Positions 1 to 8,044 are shown, counted from the stretch's first letter. The stretch: 64,000 nt of DNA from Streptomyces capillispiralis (GCF_007829875.1 NZ_VIWV01000002.1:124001-188000); one strand, 5' to 3'. The notes: generated by a model from the sequence alone, not told the origin. Numbers and translations are program-made.

Positions 1-65
1 CAGCCGAGGCAGATACCGACGGCCGTCGTGGCCATGTCCCGCGGACGGCAATCCAGACACTGCAT
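1..65 (-). CDS. Small Cys-rich (DUF2180-like) protein, N-terminus only
   Basis: Only the first 21 codons lie in the window; the gene runs off the left edge. The peptide begins MQCLDCRPRDMATTAVGIC, a CxxC pair followed by a third Cys. This matches the start of short Streptomyces zinc-ribbon-like proteins of the DUF2180 kind (about 70-100 aa, function unknown). The ATG at 65 lies about 30 bases downstream of the flavin reductase stop, so the two may be co-transcribed. The family call rests on the Cys pattern and on recall of the family, not on a full sequence. Confidence 0.5.
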   Translation of the reverse strand, partial: MQCLDCRPRDMATTAVGICLG

Positions 66-96
66 CAGTACTCCTCGGGCGGGGACGACGGCGACC

Positions 97-624
97 TCAC
101 CGGTCGGTGCGGGCGGGTGGGAGTGGCGTAGGTGCGGCATAGCTGCCGTCGTGGCGTATCAGCGCGGGGGCTTCCTCCCGGATCCCCCCGGCGTCGACCT
201 CACCGATGACCAGGACGTGGTCACCGGCGGGGTACCGGGCGACGATGCGTGCGCTGAGCCAGGCCGGCACGGCCGACAGGATCGGCAGTCCGTCGTGCTC
301 CAGCAGGCGGGCCGTCCCGGCGAACCGGTCGGTACCGCTGCGCGCGAACCGGTCCGCGAGCCCCGCGTCGTCCGAGCCCAGCAAGTGGACGGCGAAGCGG
401 TCGGCCCGCTCCACGGCGGGTGCGACGGAGGCCCGGGCCGCCACGCAGAAGGAGATCAGCGCGGGGTCCAGCGAAACGGAGCAGAAGGACGTCGCGGTGA
501 AGCCCGCGGGCCCGGGGACGGTGATGACGGTGACTCCGGCCGCGTGGCGCCGCAGAGTACGGCGCAGGAGGGCCGCTTTGGTGGGGTGCGTGCCTTCCCG
601 GGACGACATGACGGTCCGGTACAT
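97..624 (-). CDS. Flavin reductase (NAD(P)H:FMN/FAD oxidoreductase component)
   Basis: A 175-aa protein of the flavin_Reduct/HpaC-HsaB type, which makes free reduced flavin for a partner monooxygenase. The N-terminal half shows the usual pattern: a run of basic residues, GVTVITV, GFTATSFCSVSLDPALISFCV, then a region ending in HVLVIGEVD typical of the split-barrel FMN-binding fold. I chose the ATG at 624 (MYRTVMSSREG) because GGAGGA sits 5 bases before it; an ATG 24 bases upstream has no such site. It is the last gene of a leftward run with the DapA-like protein, class II aldolase and acyl-CoA-dehydrogenase-like oxygenase, the expected setting for a two-component flavin monooxygenase. The electron donor and flavin preference cannot be read from the sequence. 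Confidence 0.85.
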   Translation of the reverse strand: MYRTVMSSREGTHPTKAALLRRTLRRHAAGVTVITVPGPAGFTATSFCSVSLDPALISFCVAARASVAPAVERADRFAVHLLGSDDAGLADRFARSGTDRFAGTARLLEHDGLPILSAVPAWLSARIVARYPAGDHVLVIGEVDAGGIREEAPALIRHDGSYAAPTPLPPARTDR

Positions 625-720
625 GCTGTTCCTCCGCTCGCCTCGCATCCTGGCGTGCCCGTGGACGAAGCCCTCTGGGAGAGGGGCCGGGACCCCCTCC
701 CAGGGGACGGCTGTCGGTCC

Positions 721-1635
721 TCAGGCCGTGCTGTCCACGAGGGGGTGCGCCGACAGGTGGTCGAGCATCTCCTGGAGCCGCTCGGTCTCCTTGTCCGGCA
801 GGGGCAGCAGCGGCGTCCGCGGGTAACCGGCCTCGCGATCCTGGATCTGCAGTCCCGCCTTGATGGCCCGCGGCAGGCCGTAGCCGACGATGAACTGCAG
901 GAACGGCAGCAGTTCCGCGAGGATGGCATCGGCCCGCTCGTCGTCCCCGCCCGTCGCCGCGGCGTACAGCTCCAGGGCCCACCGCGGGACCAGGCAGGGC
1001 GATGCGGTGCACCAGCCGACGGCGCCGGAGCGGAAGGCCTCGAGCGCGACCGGGTTGTTGCCGTTGTAGACCGACAGCGCACCGTCGGACAGTTCACGGA
1101 TGGCGCGGAAGCGGGCGACGTCGCCGGAGCTCTCCTTGACCATGGTCAGGTTCGGGATCTTGCGCGCGAGGGCGACCACGGTCTCCGGCCGCAGGTCCAC
1201 GCCGCTGGTGCCCGGGTTGTTGTAGAGCATCAGCGGAAGGTCGGTGGCTGCCGCCACCGCGGCGTAGTGCCGCTCGAGTTCCGCCTCCGTCAGCTGCCAG
1301 TACACCTGCGGAAGCACCATGATCGCGGTGGCTCCGTTGCGAGCCGCCACACGGGCCCGGCGAACCGTGCCCTCCGTGCTCCAGTGCGAGACGCCGACCA
1401 GGGTGGGAACCCTCTTCGCGACGGTCTGCAGGGTGGTCTCGCAGACGGCGTCCCACTCGTCCTCGCGGAGGTAGGCGCTCTCACCGGTGCTGCCCAGCGG
1501 GGCGACGGCGTGACTGCCCGCGGCCACCAGGTCCTCGGTGAGCCGGCTCAGCGCGGCGAGGTCGACCTCGCCGGTGACCGTGTCGAAGGGCGTGATGGGG
1601 TAGGAGATGACGCCCTTCAGGGGCGGGTTCGCCAT
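721..1635 (-). CDS. Dihydrodipicolinate synthase (DapA/NAL) family lyase
   Basis: A 304-aa class I (Schiff-base) aldolase barrel of the DHDPS/N-acetylneuraminate lyase superfamily. Visible family marks: the N-terminal PITPFD motif, GSTGE, the tyrosine in LMLYNNPGTSG, and the Schiff-base lysine in TMVKESSGD. Length is normal. The start overlaps the stop of the class II aldolase gene (TGATG), so the two are translationally coupled. Lysine synthesis is unlikely here. Beside a class II aldolase and a two-component monooxygenase it more probably cleaves or forms a 2-keto acid in a catabolic or special-metabolite route. The substrate is unknown. Confidence 0.85.
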   Translation of the reverse strand: MANPPLKGVISYPITPFDTVTGEVDLAALSRLTEDLVAAGSHAVAPLGSTGESAYLREDEWDAVCETTLQTVAKRVPTLVGVSHWSTEGTVRRARVAARNGATAIMVLPQVYWQLTEAELERHYAAVAAATDLPLMLYNNPGTSGVDLRPETVVALARKIPNLTMVKESSGDVARFRAIRELSDGALSVYNGNNPVALEAFRSGAVGWCTASPCLVPRWALELYAAATGGDDERADAILAELLPFLQFIVGYGLPRAIKAGLQIQDREAGYPRTPLLPLPDKETERLQEMLDHLSAHPLVDSTA

Positions 1636-2432
1636 CAGAGTTCCACCGTGCCCGAGACGCAGTCGGGGTGGTTGCGCAGGGCCCGGCGCGCGTAGTAGGC
1701 GAAGTTCGCCTTGTTGCGGCGGTCGGTGGAGGTCCAGTCGTGGGCCTCACGGGCCAGTTCCGGGTCCAGCGGCTGGAGGGTGCCCGCCGCCATCGCGAGG
1801 AGCTGGAGGCGCGCGGCGCGCTCGATGAGCATCGCCAGGTTGCAGGCCTCCTCGACGGTGGCTCCGGTCACCAGCTGGCCGTGATGGGCCAGGAGGATGG
1901 CGCGCTTGGCACCGAGGGCGCCGGCGATGATCTCGCCCTCCTCGTTGCCCACGGGGACGCCCGGCCACGTCTTGAGGAAGGCGCAGTCGTCGTACAGGGG
2001 CGTGGTGTCCATCTGGGAGATGACGAGCGGAACTTCCAGCATGGCGAGCGCGGCGGTGTGCAGGGAGTGCGTGTGGACGATGCAGTTGACGTCCGGCCGG
2101 GCCTGGTAGATCCAGGAGTGGAAGCGGTTCGCGGGGTTGGCCATGCCCTCCCCCTCCAGGACCTGCAAGTCCTCGTCCACCAGCAGCAGATTGTCCTCGG
2201 TGATCTCGTCGAAGCCGAGGCCCAGGCGCTGGGTGTAGTAGGTGCCGGGTTCCTGCCCGCGGGCGCTGATCTGCCCGGCGAGCCCCGAGTCGTGGCCGCC
2301 GTCGAAGGCGATGCGGCACGTCAGGGCCAGCTTCTGCCGCGTGGTGAGCTTCGAGTCGCCGAAGAAGTCGCTCATCTGCCGTTTGGCCCGGTCGACGAGG
2401 ACGTCCTTCGAGTCCTGCAGGGTGCTTGCCAT
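1635..2432 (-). CDS. Class II aldolase/adducin family protein
   Basis: A 265-aa protein of the class II aldolase/adducin fold, the family of L-fuculose-phosphate aldolase and related decarboxylases. The metal-binding histidines are visible in CIVHTHSLHT, and a further conserved segment in AILLAHHGQLVTGATVEEA. These enzymes use a divalent metal to stabilise an enolate. GGAG lies about 6 bases before the ATG at 2432. It heads the three-gene overlapping run aldolase - DapA-like - flavin reductase and has its own convincing promoter (2519-2547). Small-substrate aldolase or decarboxylase activity is likely. The exact reaction is not readable. Confidence 0.85.
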   Translation of the reverse strand: MASTLQDSKDVLVDRAKRQMSDFFGDSKLTTRQKLALTCRIAFDGGHDSGLAGQISARGQEPGTYYTQRLGLGFDEITEDNLLLVDEDLQVLEGEGMANPANRFHSWIYQARPDVNCIVHTHSLHTAALAMLEVPLVISQMDTTPLYDDCAFLKTWPGVPVGNEEGEIIAGALGAKRAILLAHHGQLVTGATVEEACNLAMLIERAARLQLLAMAAGTLQPLDPELAREAHDWTSTDRRNKANFAYYARRALRNHPDCVSGTVEL

Positions 2433-2518
2433 TCTCTGCTCCAGTTCCGAGGCCCTGCCTGTCGCGAACCCCGTGTCCGGTGTGCTGCTTGGAGCAACAC
2501 GTGGAGGAAACAGTGTTC

Positions 2519-2547
2519 ACGATAGGACACCTTGTGTCCTCACGCAA
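2519..2547 (-). promoter_or_regulatory. Promoter with an operator palindrome filling the -35/-10 spacer
   Basis: On the minus strand TTGCGT (2547-2542) and TATCGT (2524-2519) are separated by exactly 17 bases. That spacer is almost entirely occupied by the perfect inverted repeat AGGACAC-AAG-GTGTCCT (2540-2524). The transcript would begin near 2512, about 80 bases before the class II aldolase start. A repressor on this repeat would block polymerase directly. The 2433-2689 gap otherwise holds no gene. Confidence 0.6.
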
Positions 2548-2689
2548 GACCGACGTTCGCGCGGCCTCCGCGCGGGCCGGCGGCACGGAAGCGCCGGCGG
2601 GTGGGCGGCGGCACCGCCGCCCCTCTTCACCTGTCAGGCGTAACGGAACAGCGAAGTGCCCCGCTCGGGATCCTCACCGGTCCGGCACT

Positions 2690-3898
2690 TCACAGCAGCC
2701 CGGTGCGAAGGGGCAGGCCGAGGAGGAATTTCCCCGCCACTTCGTACATGGCCGACTTGATCTGCGCGTGGGCGGTCATCGTGTGCGCGTCCCTGAAACG
2801 ACGCTGAAGCGGAGACATGCCATAAATGGCCGATCCGCCGCCGAGCTCGTACATCGACGCGGTCACTTCAGCGGCGGTACGCGCGGCATGGGCCGCGGCC
2901 AGGCGCAAGCCCACTCGCACCGCGTCCGGTACGGGCGCACCTTCCCGCGCGGCCCGCCAGGCGTCGTCGACCGAGCGGTAGAACAGCAGACGGGCAGCCC
3001 TGAGGGAAGCCTCCGCCTGGGCCACGGCGGTCTGGGTCCGGGTCCGCTCGGCAAGCGAACGGCCCGATCCGAAAGGCTTCTTGACGGCGGCCAGCACCTT
3101 CAGGTCGTCCATCGCGCCACGGGCGTTGCCCAGTGCGGCGGCCGCCACCGCCGCGGCGAAGAAGCCGAAGAGCGGGAACCGGTACAGCGCTTCGGCTCCG
3201 GCCGGGAGTCCGTCCACGACCGACAGGATGCGGTGACCGGGAACGAATACCTCGTCGGCCTCGCAGTCGTGGCTGCCCGGGCCCCGCATACCGATGGTGT
3301 TCCACGTGTCCAGGATGCTCAGTTGCGAGGTGGGGACCGCCACGACCCGCAGCTCCGGCCCGGCGGTTTCCGCCGGGCCGTCCGCCGCTTCCAGCACACA
3401 CCCGGCGAACAGCCAGTCCGCGTGGGAGACACCGCTGCAGAACGTCCAGCGCCCCGACACCACGACGCCGCCATCGACGGCCCTGGCACAAGCGGTGGGA
3501 GACCACACCCCTACCGCCGTCGACCGCGGATCGCCGAAGACTTCCCCTGCCCCTTCCGGCGGCAGGTAGGCGCTCAGAAGGCTCGACGTCATCGCGATGG
3601 CGACGAACCAGCCCGCGGAGGCATCACCCCGCGCGACCGACTCGGCGGCACGCAGCATCACCGAAGGAGGCGCCTGCACCCCACCGACCGAGCGCGACAC
3701 TCCGGTACGCAGCAGTCCGGCCCCGACCAGTTCACGGACGAGGGCCGCGTCCAGGGCCCGCCGCTCCTCGCCCGCCCCGGCCAGGGAGCCGGCCAGCTCG
3801 GAACTCCGCAGCACGGCATGCCGCAGCTCCTCGAAGCCGCTCCATACACCGTCCGCCGCCTCGGCCACCCCATCGATATCGCCCATCTGCCCTTCCAT
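2690..3898 (-). CDS. Acyl-CoA dehydrogenase-like flavin-dependent monooxygenase (HsaA/HpaB-like oxygenase component)
   Basis: A 402-aa protein with the acyl-CoA dehydrogenase fold in the order helical N-domain, beta middle domain (VVVSGRWTFCSGVSHADW, then GMRGPGSHDCEADEVFVP), and a C-terminal helical domain ending MTAHAQIKSAMYEVAG. This C-terminal pattern belongs to the subgroup that uses free reduced flavin to hydroxylate aromatics (HsaA, 4-hydroxyphenylacetate 3-monooxygenase-like), and the flavin reductase at 97-624 fits as partner. The ATG at 3898 opens the frame, but GGAAGGG lies just before a second ATG at 3886, which may be the true start. It is divergent from the MarR gene at 4002. 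A true acyl-CoA dehydrogenase is the alternative. Confidence 0.75.
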   Translation of the reverse strand: MEGQMGDIDGVAEAADGVWSGFEELRHAVLRSSELAGSLAGAGEERRALDAALVRELVGAGLLRTGVSRSVGGVQAPPSVMLRAAESVARGDASAGWFVAIAMTSSLLSAYLPPEGAGEVFGDPRSTAVGVWSPTACARAVDGGVVVSGRWTFCSGVSHADWLFAGCVLEAADGPAETAGPELRVVAVPTSQLSILDTWNTIGMRGPGSHDCEADEVFVPGHRILSVVDGLPAGAEALYRFPLFGFFAAAVAAAALGNARGAMDDLKVLAAVKKPFGSGRSLAERTRTQTAVAQAEASLRAARLLFYRSVDDAWRAAREGAPVPDAVRVGLRLAAAHAARTAAEVTASMYELGGGSAIYGMSPLQRRFRDAHTMTAHAQIKSAMYEVAGKFLLGLPLRTGLL

Positions 3899-3944
3899 CG
3901 ATACTCGTACGTGCTGATCCGAGCGCCGGCACGGCGCGAACACC

Positions 3945-3968
3945 GCCCATTTAAATTGGCACTGCCTA
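3945..3968. promoter_or_regulatory. Divergent operator region between oxygenase and marR
   Basis: This AT-rich island in the 103-base gap has two overlapping elements: GCCCATTTAAATTGGC (3945-3960, palindromic apart from one pair) and TTGGCACTGCCTA (3956-3968, near-palindromic). The second recurs almost unchanged at 6727-6739. The layout fits autoregulation by the MarR protein with co-regulation of the divergent oxygenase. Confidence 0.5.
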
Positions 3969-4001
3969 TTATTACCATTCCGACCCGACCGGAGGCTGCA
4001 C

Positions 4002-4598
4002 ATGACAGACGTTCCAGGCACGCCCGCCCATGAGCAGCTACTGATGGGGCTCGTCCGCCTCGGCCAGGCCCTGCGCATCAACAGCTACCGCAACGCGGGG
4101 GCCTACCGGCTCTCCCCCTTGCAGGCGGACATCGTCACGCTGCTGGCAGGAGATCCACGGCCGCGGCGGCTGAGTGACCTCACCCACGCGCTCGCCTCCT
4201 CGCCTCCGACGATCAGCGACGCGGTGAAGACACTGACGACCAAGGGGCTCGTCGAGCGGCAGCGCGACCCCTCCGACGCCCGGGCGGTCTCCCTGACCCT
4301 GACGCAGGACGGGCACATGGAGGCGAGTCGGCTGGCACGCGTACCGGAGGATTTCGGCGACGCGATGTCGACCCTGACGCGGGACGACCTCGCCGCCATG
4401 CTGCGCGGCACGAGCACCATGATCAGGTCACTGCAGGACCGCAAGGCCATCCCCCTTTCGCGCATGTGCCTGACCTGCCAGTTCTTCCGCCCTGAAACCC
4501 ACCCCGGCACCGACAGGCCGCATCACTGCGCGTTCGTGGACAACCCCATCGGGGACGCCGAACTACGCCTGGACTGCCCCGACCACTGCGAGGCCTGA
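4002..4598 (+). CDS. MarR-family regulator with a C-terminal Cys/His-rich tail
   Basis: A 198-aa winged-helix repressor. Residues about 35-110 carry the MarR core: LSPLQADIVTLLA, LSDLTHALASSPPTISDAVKTL (recognition helix), and GLVERQRDPSDARAVSLTLT (the wing with its conserved DxR). The last 45 residues are unlike ordinary MarR proteins and hold five cysteines and two adjacent histidines: MCLTCQFF, PHHCAFVD, LDCPDHC. They look like a metal or thiol-redox sensor module. GGAGG stands 7 bases before the ATG. It lies between the divergent oxygenase operon and a CPGC redoxin. Sensing of metals, thiols or oxidants is inferred. Confidence 0.85.
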   Translation: MTDVPGTPAHEQLLMGLVRLGQALRINSYRNAGAYRLSPLQADIVTLLAGDPRPRRLSDLTHALASSPPTISDAVKTLTTKGLVERQRDPSDARAVSLTLTQDGHMEASRLARVPEDFGDAMSTLTRDDLAAMLRGTSTMIRSLQDRKAIPLSRMCLTCQFFRPETHPGTDRPHHCAFVDNPIGDAELRLDCPDHCEA

Positions 4599-4665
4599 AC
4601 GGCCGCATCGACACCCGGCGCCATGGGAGCACACACGGCGCACCCCCACCCGGCCCTCAATTAGT

Positions 4666-4680
4666 TAGGAGTCCTATACA
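4666..4680 (+). promoter_or_regulatory. Candidate promoter/operator of the redoxin gene
   Basis: The perfect 11-bp palindrome TAGGAGTCCTA (4666-4676) overlaps TATACA (4675-4680), a good -10 element, about 66 bases before the redoxin start. No clear -35 hexamer is visible. It is a plausible regulator site but is unlike the TTRGCACTGCCWA motif found at the neighbouring promoters. Confidence 0.4.
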
Positions 4681-4745
4681 CTTCGGGAGTACCGCATCGT
4701 CGCCGGGTGCCGCCCCGGCCGGCGCCCGATGACGAAAGAGGAGAC

Positions 4746-5306
4746 ATGTCTACTTTCCGTGCCACGCAGGTGCATCGCGCCGCTCCCTCCTGGGACATCA
4801 GCCAGTGGCTCAACTCCGATGAACTGGACCTGAAGCAGCTCCGTGGCAAGGTCGTCCTCCTCGAGGCCTTCCAGATGCTGTGTCCTGGATGCGTCGCGCA
4901 CGGGATTCCGCAGGCGAAGCGCGTGGAATCCACCTTCGCCGGGGCCGACGTCCAGGTCATCGGACTGCATTCGGTCTTCGAGCACCACGCCGCGATGACC
5001 CCCGTGGCGTTGGAGGCGTTCCTCTCGGAGTACCGCGTGACGTTTCCGGTCGCTGTCGACCGGCACGCCGAGGACGATCCGACGCCGCTCACGTTCGCTC
5101 GGTACGCCATGCAGGGAACTCCGACCACCGTGCTGATCGACCAGGAGGGCAGGCTGCGCATGCAGCGGTTCGGCAGCGTCGACGACCTGATGCTCGGCGC
5201 CTCCATCGCCACCCTCCTCGAGGAGCGGCGCGTGGATGTGGCCCTGGCCGAGGCCGCCGGCGGGGACGCGGGCGGCGTGTGCACGGTGGGCGGGGAGTGC
5301 GGCTGA
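4746..5306 (+). CDS. Thioredoxin-fold redoxin (AhpC/TSA-like) with CPGC motif
   Basis: A 186-aa cytosolic thioredoxin-fold protein. The fold starts with LRGKVVLLEAFQMLCPGCVAHG, where CPGC stands in the CxxC position. The cis-proline segment GTPTTVLIDQEG follows at about residue 125. Two further cysteines sit in the extreme tail (GGVCTVGGECG). The ATG at 4746 follows GAGGAG by 4 bases. CPGC is an unusual variant of CPxC. The fold suggests thiol-disulfide or peroxide reduction. It lies next to the MarR gene with a Cys-rich tail, so a shared redox role is a reasonable guess. No signal peptide is seen. Confidence 0.8.
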   Translation: MSTFRATQVHRAAPSWDISQWLNSDELDLKQLRGKVVLLEAFQMLCPGCVAHGIPQAKRVESTFAGADVQVIGLHSVFEHHAAMTPVALEAFLSEYRVTFPVAVDRHAEDDPTPLTFARYAMQGTPTTVLIDQEGRLRMQRFGSVDDLMLGASIATLLEERRVDVALAEAAGGDAGGVCTVGGECG

Positions 5307-5514
5307 CGCCGGAGGCGGTTCTTCCCCGGCGCCCCGGAGGCCGTCCGGGCCGCGCCCCTTGGGCCGGCCCGCGTGACGGCCTCTTTGCACGAGCGGGAGT
5401 CCGGACGGCTCGACGGCGGCGATCGGCGAGCGGTTCTCTTCCAAGGGGCCTGCTCCCCCGGGTGACCCGGAGGAGGCGCAGGCCGGCCGGAACCGCCCGC
5501 GGAGGATCCGGCCC

Positions 5515-5554
5515 GCCCCCTCGACCTGCCCAAGGTCGTAGGGGGCTTTCTTCT
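5515..5554 (+). terminator. Rho-independent terminator downstream of the redoxin gene
   Basis: GCCCCCT-CGACCT (5515-5527) pairs with AGGTCG-T-AGGGGGC (5533-5546) around a 5-base loop with one bulge, followed by TTTCTTCT. The rest of the 340-base gap 5307-5646 is GC-rich with smaller hairpins, and no gene was seen in it. Confidence 0.7.
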
Positions 5555-5646
5555 GCCGTGGATGCGGCGCGCGGGCCCATGTGGCCCCGCCCCCGGCATC
5601 GGCCGGCGACCGGAGGGCCCAGCCGGCAGGCGGGAGGCGCGGAAGG

Positions 5647-6534
5647 TCAGCGCTTGAACTGGCCCGGCATGGAGAGGTCGCCGGACGCGGAGTCGAAGAC
5701 GTTCTCCACCCGCAGCAGCGGGTCGTGCAGATCCGCGTTCACCTTGAGCGCGGCGGTGACCCCGTTGTAGGAGAAGCTGGAGGGAAAGCCGAGTTCCTTC
5801 GCCGGCACCTCGATCGTGACCTTCTTCCCCGTGAGCCTGGTGTCGTAGTCGGGGCTGTCCAGGAAGATCGGCACGTTCGGCCAGGTCTTCGGCAGGTCGG
5901 GCGTCTCGCCGGGCTTGATGTCCCGCACCTTCAGCGCCCCGTCGGGCCGTGTGGTGTCCGGGACGAGCACCACCCAGTGCGAGTGCCACAGACCGCCGTC
6001 GTCGTCCTTGCGCCCGTTTCCGTCCTCGTCGTAGAGGGGAGTGTCGTCGAAGTCCGGGTGACTGGTCGCGGCCAGGGCGAGCACACCGCTGTCCTTGGCG
6101 AATCCGACCGACGACGGGTTCAGCGAGACGGGCCAGACGTAGCTCAGGACGGAGCTGCCGGCGAACTCCCCCACGGTTTCGGGCTTCACCGATCCCGCCT
6201 GCGCCCGCACCCGCTCGGTGAAGACGATCCGGTCGCCCTGCCGGCGAACCGTCGTCTCCACCAGGTCGAACGCGGCCGGCTCGGCATCGCCCTTCTCGGA
6301 GGTGATGCCCTTGCCGTGATGACCGTGATGTCCCTTCGGGTGGTGGTGGGCACCACCCGAGGAGTGGCTGTGCGAAGCGTGGTCGTGCGGCCGGCCGGTT
6401 TCGTCCTTCTGGAGAGCGGATCCTGCGACAGCTATCGCGGCTGTCAGGGCTGCGGCCACCGTGCCGACAACCGCCACGCGCGTGACCGTCCGACGCCGCG
6501 GGTGGATCCGATCGGCCTTGTCCGAGGGTGCCAT
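5647..6534 (-). CDS. Secreted/membrane-anchored His-rich protein of unknown function
   Basis: A 295-aa protein. A basic stretch (HPRRRTVTRVAVVG) and a hydrophobic segment (residues about 20-40) form a signal or anchor. Next comes a histidine cluster (PHDHASHSHSSGGAHHHPKG and more, residues about 50-75) that should bind metal. The globular remainder contains HPDFDDTPLYDEDGNGRKDD, an acidic Asp/Asn-rich loop, then GGLWHSHWVVLVP. AGGAGG lies 7 bases before the ATG at 6534, which decides the start over an upstream in-frame ATG. I do not recognise the family with certainty. An exported metal-binding protein is a guess from composition. Its promoter carries the 13-bp motif shared with the MarR promoter. 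Confidence 0.75.
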   Translation of the reverse strand: MAPSDKADRIHPRRRTVTRVAVVGTVAAALTAAIAVAGSALQKDETGRPHDHASHSHSSGGAHHHPKGHHGHHGKGITSEKGDAEPAAFDLVETTVRRQGDRIVFTERVRAQAGSVKPETVGEFAGSSVLSYVWPVSLNPSSVGFAKDSGVLALAATSHPDFDDTPLYDEDGNGRKDDDGGLWHSHWVVLVPDTTRPDGALKVRDIKPGETPDLPKTWPNVPIFLDSPDYDTRLTGKKVTIEVPAKELGFPSSFSYNGVTAALKVNADLHDPLLRVENVFDSASGDLSMPGQFKR

Positions 6535-6726
6535 TGTCTGTCCTCCTGGATCGGTTGGGGAATCGCTGCTGATACCGACTCGGATGCCGCCGGACCTGTT
6601 CGGGAAGGCGTCCACCCGTGCTCCCGTGCTCCACGGAGTGCTGACCGCCGGATGCCCGAGGTCGGCGGGGGGCCGGTATCGAGTCGAGGCATGGGTGGTC
6701 CCTCCGGCTGACGGACACCCACTTAT

Positions 6727-6739
6727 TTAGCACTGCCAA
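6727..6739. promoter_or_regulatory. Operator-like near-palindrome upstream of the His-rich protein gene
   Basis: TTAGCACTGCCAA differs at only two of 13 positions from TTGGCACTGCCTA at 3956-3968 in the marR/oxygenase promoter. Both follow the pattern TTRGCA-C-TGCCWA. It lies about 190 bases upstream of the start at 6534, within a short AT-rich stretch. Confidence 0.45.
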
Positions 6740-7026
6740 CTATAGGGATTTCGGTTCGGATGGCAAGCGTCGTCATGCGGTGTGCGCCCTGCGCTCAACG
6801 GCACCACCGGCGCACCGCAGGACGGGGGTTCCGGCCACGGTGGCCGCATCGGGCGGCCTCCGGTTCAGCAGGCGCCTAGCCGCGGTTGCGGCGCTGCACC
6901 AGTCATCCGTCGGCCAACAAGGAAACGACAATCTTTAGCCAATGGCTTCCGGAGAGTATTGAGCGTGCTCTCGATCCACAGGGCAGGCACGCCACACAAC
7001 CGCCGGAACACGATTGGGCACCACCC

Positions 7027-7611
7027 ATGATGGGGACCACGGAGGTCGGGGCTCTTCCTCCTGCTCCCGGCGGAGTGCCCCCGGGGCACTCCGCCGGGCC
7101 GAACACCGACTGCGACAGCTTCGTCCAGGCCATCTATGACCAGTACGGCTCTGAGCTGCAGCGCTACGCGTCACGTCTGCTCAACGGGGACTGGCACAAG
7201 GCCGAGGACATCCTCCAGGAGACGGCGGCCCGCGCCTGGAAGCACGCCGCCTTCCTGAAGACCCAGGGGGAAGGGCTTCGCCCGTGGCTGTTCACCGTGA
7301 CCAGGAATCTGGCCCTCGACCACCACCGCGCCCGACGCCTGCGTCCGTTGAAGCTGATGCCGGTCGAAGAGCTCGACGCCGTCTGGGAGAGCCCGGACAA
7401 CGTGCTCACCCTCCACATGGTGCTCGACGCACTGCAGGACCTGAACGAACAGCAGCGGACCATGATCAGGCTCATGTACTACCTCGAGTGCAGCGTCGCC
7501 CAGGCCGCGGAGCACCTCGGCATCCCGCCGGGAACGGTCAAGAGCCGCACCTTCTACGCGATGCGGGCCCTGCGCAAGGCTCTGGAAGCACGGGGGGTGC
7601 TCGGCGAGTAA
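7027..7611 (+). CDS. ECF-type RNA polymerase sigma factor
   Basis: A 194-aa sigma-70-family factor with only regions 2 and 4. Region 2: FVQAIYDQYGSELQRYASRL, then KAEDILQETAARAW and GLRPWLFTVTRNLALDHHRAR. Region 4: LNEQQRTMIRLMYYLECSVAQ, AAEHLGIPPGTVKSRTFYAMR. The start is uncertain: ATG at 7027 is chosen because conservation begins near residue 25, but the frame is open further upstream. Downstream at 7730 lies a small zinc-finger protein that should be its anti-sigma factor. A second, clearly related sigma factor is encoded at 59045-59659. Target promoters are unknown. Confidence 0.9.
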   Translation: MMGTTEVGALPPAPGGVPPGHSAGPNTDCDSFVQAIYDQYGSELQRYASRLLNGDWHKAEDILQETAARAWKHAAFLKTQGEGLRPWLFTVTRNLALDHHRARRLRPLKLMPVEELDAVWESPDNVLTLHMVLDALQDLNEQQRTMIRLMYYLECSVAQAAEHLGIPPGTVKSRTFYAMRALRKALEARGVLGE

Positions 7612-7729
7612 CCGGCCACCGCCCGGTGCCGCGCAGTCCGGATCCGGTGTCCCCGGCCCTCGTTCGTGAACCTTCCGGCCTGGGAGGACGTTTCAGCCGG
7701 AGCAATCGACCGATACCGGAGGAGTCGCC

Positions 7730-8044
7730 GTGCGCTGTCGACAAGCCAGAGAAGAGATCGCCGTCCAGGTCCTCACCGGAGGCCGGCACCAGGAACTGGA
7801 CGTGATGAGCGCAGAACACCTCGACCGCTGCAAGGACTGCTCGGCGGAGCAGCGGCGGTTCACCAACGTGGTGGAAGTGCTCTCGCACGTCGCTCTGCAC
7901 CTGTTCGACCACGCCACCGCGCCCGCCCCTCACTCCGGTCCGGACCGACGCGGCCCGAGCCGCCGTCCGGAGGGGGCGGGGCCGGCCCCGGGCACGTGTG
8001 AGGCTTCCCGCGGCGCACCGGAAGGCACCTCTGTGGCGCAGTAG
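7730..8044 (+). CDS. Small zinc-finger anti-sigma factor, probably soluble
   Basis: A 104-aa protein starting at GTG 7730, 6 bases after GGAGGAG. Residues 29-36 read HLDRCKDC, the Hx3Cx2C signature of the zinc-binding anti-sigma domain that holds ECF factors. A helix follows (FTNVVEVLSHVALHLF), and the tail is Pro/Gly-rich and probably disordered. No transmembrane helix is visible, unlike many relatives, so a cytoplasmic sensor is more likely than a surface one. It lies 118 bases after the sigma gene on the same strand. Confidence 0.7.
   Translation: MRCRQAREEIAVQVLTGGRHQELDVMSAEHLDRCKDCSAEQRRFTNVVEVLSHVALHLFDHATAPAPHSGPDRRGPSRRPEGAGPAPGTCEASRGAPEGTSVAQ

Noticed and set aside
4661..6739. A 692-codon leftward frame spanning the redoxin gene and the His-rich protein gene
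   Set aside because: Low-complexity translation without family features. Real genes occupy other frames on both strands here.
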